Below are positions 5,327-6,760 of a stretch of 6,760 nt of DNA, piece after piece. Every line of letters begins with the position of its first letter. Within the stretch, counting starts at the first letter, position 1. Where the stretch lies: NCBI GenBank assembly GCA_016840965.1, contig JAEORI010000236.1, forward strand, positions 1 through 6,760, given 5' to 3'. A program made the translations under genes and the position numbers. This DNA is from Candidatus Thorarchaeota archaeon (GTDB taxonomy: Archaea > Asgardarchaeota > Thorarchaeia > Thorarchaeales > Thorarchaeaceae). A model generated the notes under the pieces. That model did no database searches. It was not told where the DNA came from and saw only the letters and a list, made by a program, of their open reading frames with translations.

Positions 5327-6760
5327 TTATTTCTTAAATTTCTTGACATAGACTATGTAGACGACAACTATGACTCCGACACCGATAGCAGCTGGAATAG
5401 CAATTGCGCCTAACATAGCAAGGAAATCTGGACCAAGAGGAGTGATCTCTTCGACCAATAGCCGATGAGTTTCCATTGGAGTGATCTGCACCCATAGGAA
5501 TCCATCAACAGATGCGCTTCGGGATATTGATAATTCTAGGAATAAAATATCAGAAATAGCACCAAACTGGAACGAAAAGTTCCCAGGAGGTGTTCCAGCA
5601 ATCGCATCATTGAGGTCTCCCCATGGCACTTGATGAGTCCTTCCGTCATATGCGCTTAAGAGAATAGCATTGAAACCTGTAACAGCACCGGATAATACTG
5701 ATACACTGTACCAGGTTCCAGGAGGCGTATTGAGCATTAGAGCATGCCTCTCATTTGTTATTCCAGTAGCTGGCAATGAGAAGTTGTATGCTGCGGCAGA
5801 AGAAATAACATCCAGATCCTCGATATTGAGATAGTAGTCATTCAGTGTGCTAACCCATTGGATTGTCAGGTCGACGGGGTAGTCTTGGTAGTTGTTCGTA
5901 GCACCCTGGGTGTTATTGTCGACAAGGTATGCACAAATACCAACAAATGCTTGGCCATCATACCAGTCCTGACCAGTATAGTAGAATGTATCATTCGCCC
6001 AGTAGATAGGATGTGGTTGTATCTGAGATCCATCCCACCGGTTTGCTAGAACCATCCCAGCATCATACTGTACGCTACCAGAGGTATCATAGATGGTCAC
6101 ATCAAGACCAACAGTAACATTATCCTGATTATTCAAGAAAATGGTCATGTTGTACATTTGGAATATCTCTGTATCGACGAAGAACCCACCGAGATCTACA
6201 ATCTGTGTGGTAGTATCGCTAACTATGGAACCCATATTGAATTCCACCCACTCATTCACGCCATCCGAAATATCCATCTGGACGAAATATTCACCAACTG
6301 GTAGATAGTATTCGCTAGATGATAACATGTCAGCACCAAAAGCGAGCGTTCGTTCAACACGATAGCCATCCTCATAGACACCTGTTAAAATCATAGAAAG
6401 CTCTCCGCCAGTTGCAGTGGAGTTTACTCGTAGAAGAGATGGTTCTTCAACATCAAGTTTGTATGCATGAGTGACTGTGGCGCCCATATGGTTTTCAAAT
6501 TGGAATTCATGGTTCACAGGGAGATTACCGTATTCACTTACTCTATTGTAGAGAGTGTATTCGGTATTGTCACCCCCCATGACTGTAATATAATAGGGTC
6601 CACCGAGATAGAAGTATTCACCATTTGTTGGCATTACATAACTTTCAAAGTATCGAGTACCGCCATTACTTGAATGTGTGAAATCACCGCTAGTAAACAT
6701 GATGAACTCAATTTGTGTATCAAATAATCCACCATAGTTGAATGCATAACTGATTGTACT
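5327..6760 (-). CDS. C-terminal part of a large secreted, membrane-anchored surface protein (cut by right edge)
   Basis: An open frame of 477 visible residues that runs off the right edge without a stop, so the N-terminus and signal peptide are missing. The Met at 6700 is internal: reading continues in frame upstream (STISYAFNYGG...) and no ribosome binding site precedes it. Numbering from the first visible codon, the protein is rich in Tyr, Asn, Ser, Thr and Gly, has a single Cys, and carries seven N-glycosylation sequons (N113, N204, N214, N256, N282, N326, N394). These fit an extracellular β-rich ectodomain. Parts such as HAYKLDVEEPSLLRVNST through LPVGEYFVQMD resemble PPC-like β-sandwich domains, with a second GEYF-type turn near 47-50; this is a visual impression. 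The C-terminus is one membrane helix (about 446-471) and a short basic tail, KKFKK, expected inside the cell. There is no PGF-CTERM or LPXTG-type motif. A cell-surface or S-layer-associated role is inferred; no enzyme motif is seen. Confidence 0.85.
   Translation of the reverse strand, partial: STISYAFNYGGLFDTQIEFIMFTSGDFTHSSNGGTRYFESYVMPTNGEYFYLGGPYYITVMGGDNTEYTLYNRVSEYGNLPVNHEFQFENHMGATVTHAYKLDVEEPSLLRVNSTATGGELSMILTGVYEDGYRVERTLAFGADMLSSSEYYLPVGEYFVQMDISDGVNEWVEFNMGSIVSDTTTQIVDLGGFFVDTEIFQMYNMTIFLNNQDNVTVGLDVTIYDTSGSVQYDAGMVLANRWDGSQIQPHPIYWANDTFYYTGQDWYDGQAFVGICAYLVDNNTQGATNNYQDYPVDLTIQWVSTLNDYYLNIEDLDVISSAAAYNFSLPATGITNERHALMLNTPPGTWYSVSVLSGAVTGFNAILLSAYDGRTHQVPWGDLNDAIAGTPPGNFSFQFGAISDILFLELSISRSASVDGFLWVQITPMETHRLLVEEITPLGPDFLAMLGAIAIPAAIGVGVIVVVYIVYVKKFKK

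Noticed and set aside
6698..6700. Met at 6700 as the start of the surface protein
   Set aside because: The frame stays open to the window edge with protein-like sequence of the same composition, there is no ribosome binding site, and no signal peptide follows it. The gene is cut by the window.
1..6760. CRISPR array, mobile element, tRNA or rRNA
   Set aside because: I saw no regularly spaced direct repeats, transposase-like frames, terminal inverted repeats or RNA gene signatures; nearly all of the window is coding.

Overview
The window looks archaeal, with a base composition of roughly low-40s % G+C by eye. Three signs support this. Ribosome binding sites match the archaeal GGAGGTGAT consensus (GGAGG before the gene at 1755, GGTGA before the gene ending at 5204). 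An AT-rich TATA-like element lies in the divergent intergenic region. One gene encodes a large, sequon-rich surface protein with a single C-terminal membrane anchor. The style (surface proteins ending in one helix plus a short Lys tail, and several membrane proteins with treble-clef/B-box zinc modules) recalls Asgard archaea of the Thorarchaeia type, but no marker gene here proves that.

Layout. A minus-strand gene, cut by the left edge, encodes the first 42 residues of a small Pro/Tyr/Gln-rich, Cys-rich membrane protein (1-126). A short divergent promoter region (127-283) separates it from a plus-strand pair, 284-1762 and 1755-2639. These two genes overlap by 8 bp and encode membrane proteins sharing one zinc-ribbon plus B-box-like module in different positions relative to their transmembrane segments. 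The pair meets, tail to tail with a 6-bp gap, a minus-strand unit of a class I SAM-dependent methyltransferase (4446-5204) followed by adenine deaminase (2646-4391). Upstream of these, also on the minus strand, is the 3' part of a large secreted, membrane-anchored protein (5327-6760, cut by the right edge). It is separated from the methyltransferase by a clear hairpin/T-tract terminator and a small inverted repeat.

How the genes work together. The only firm enzymatic assignment is adenine deaminase (adenine to hypoxanthine, purine salvage). The methyltransferase lies upstream on the same strand with a short gap and is probably co-transcribed; its substrate is unknown. The overlapping zinc/membrane pair is almost certainly translationally coupled and may form a membrane complex. 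Its role is unknown, and it is the most interesting unexplained element of the window. I see no mobile element, CRISPR array, tRNA or rRNA.
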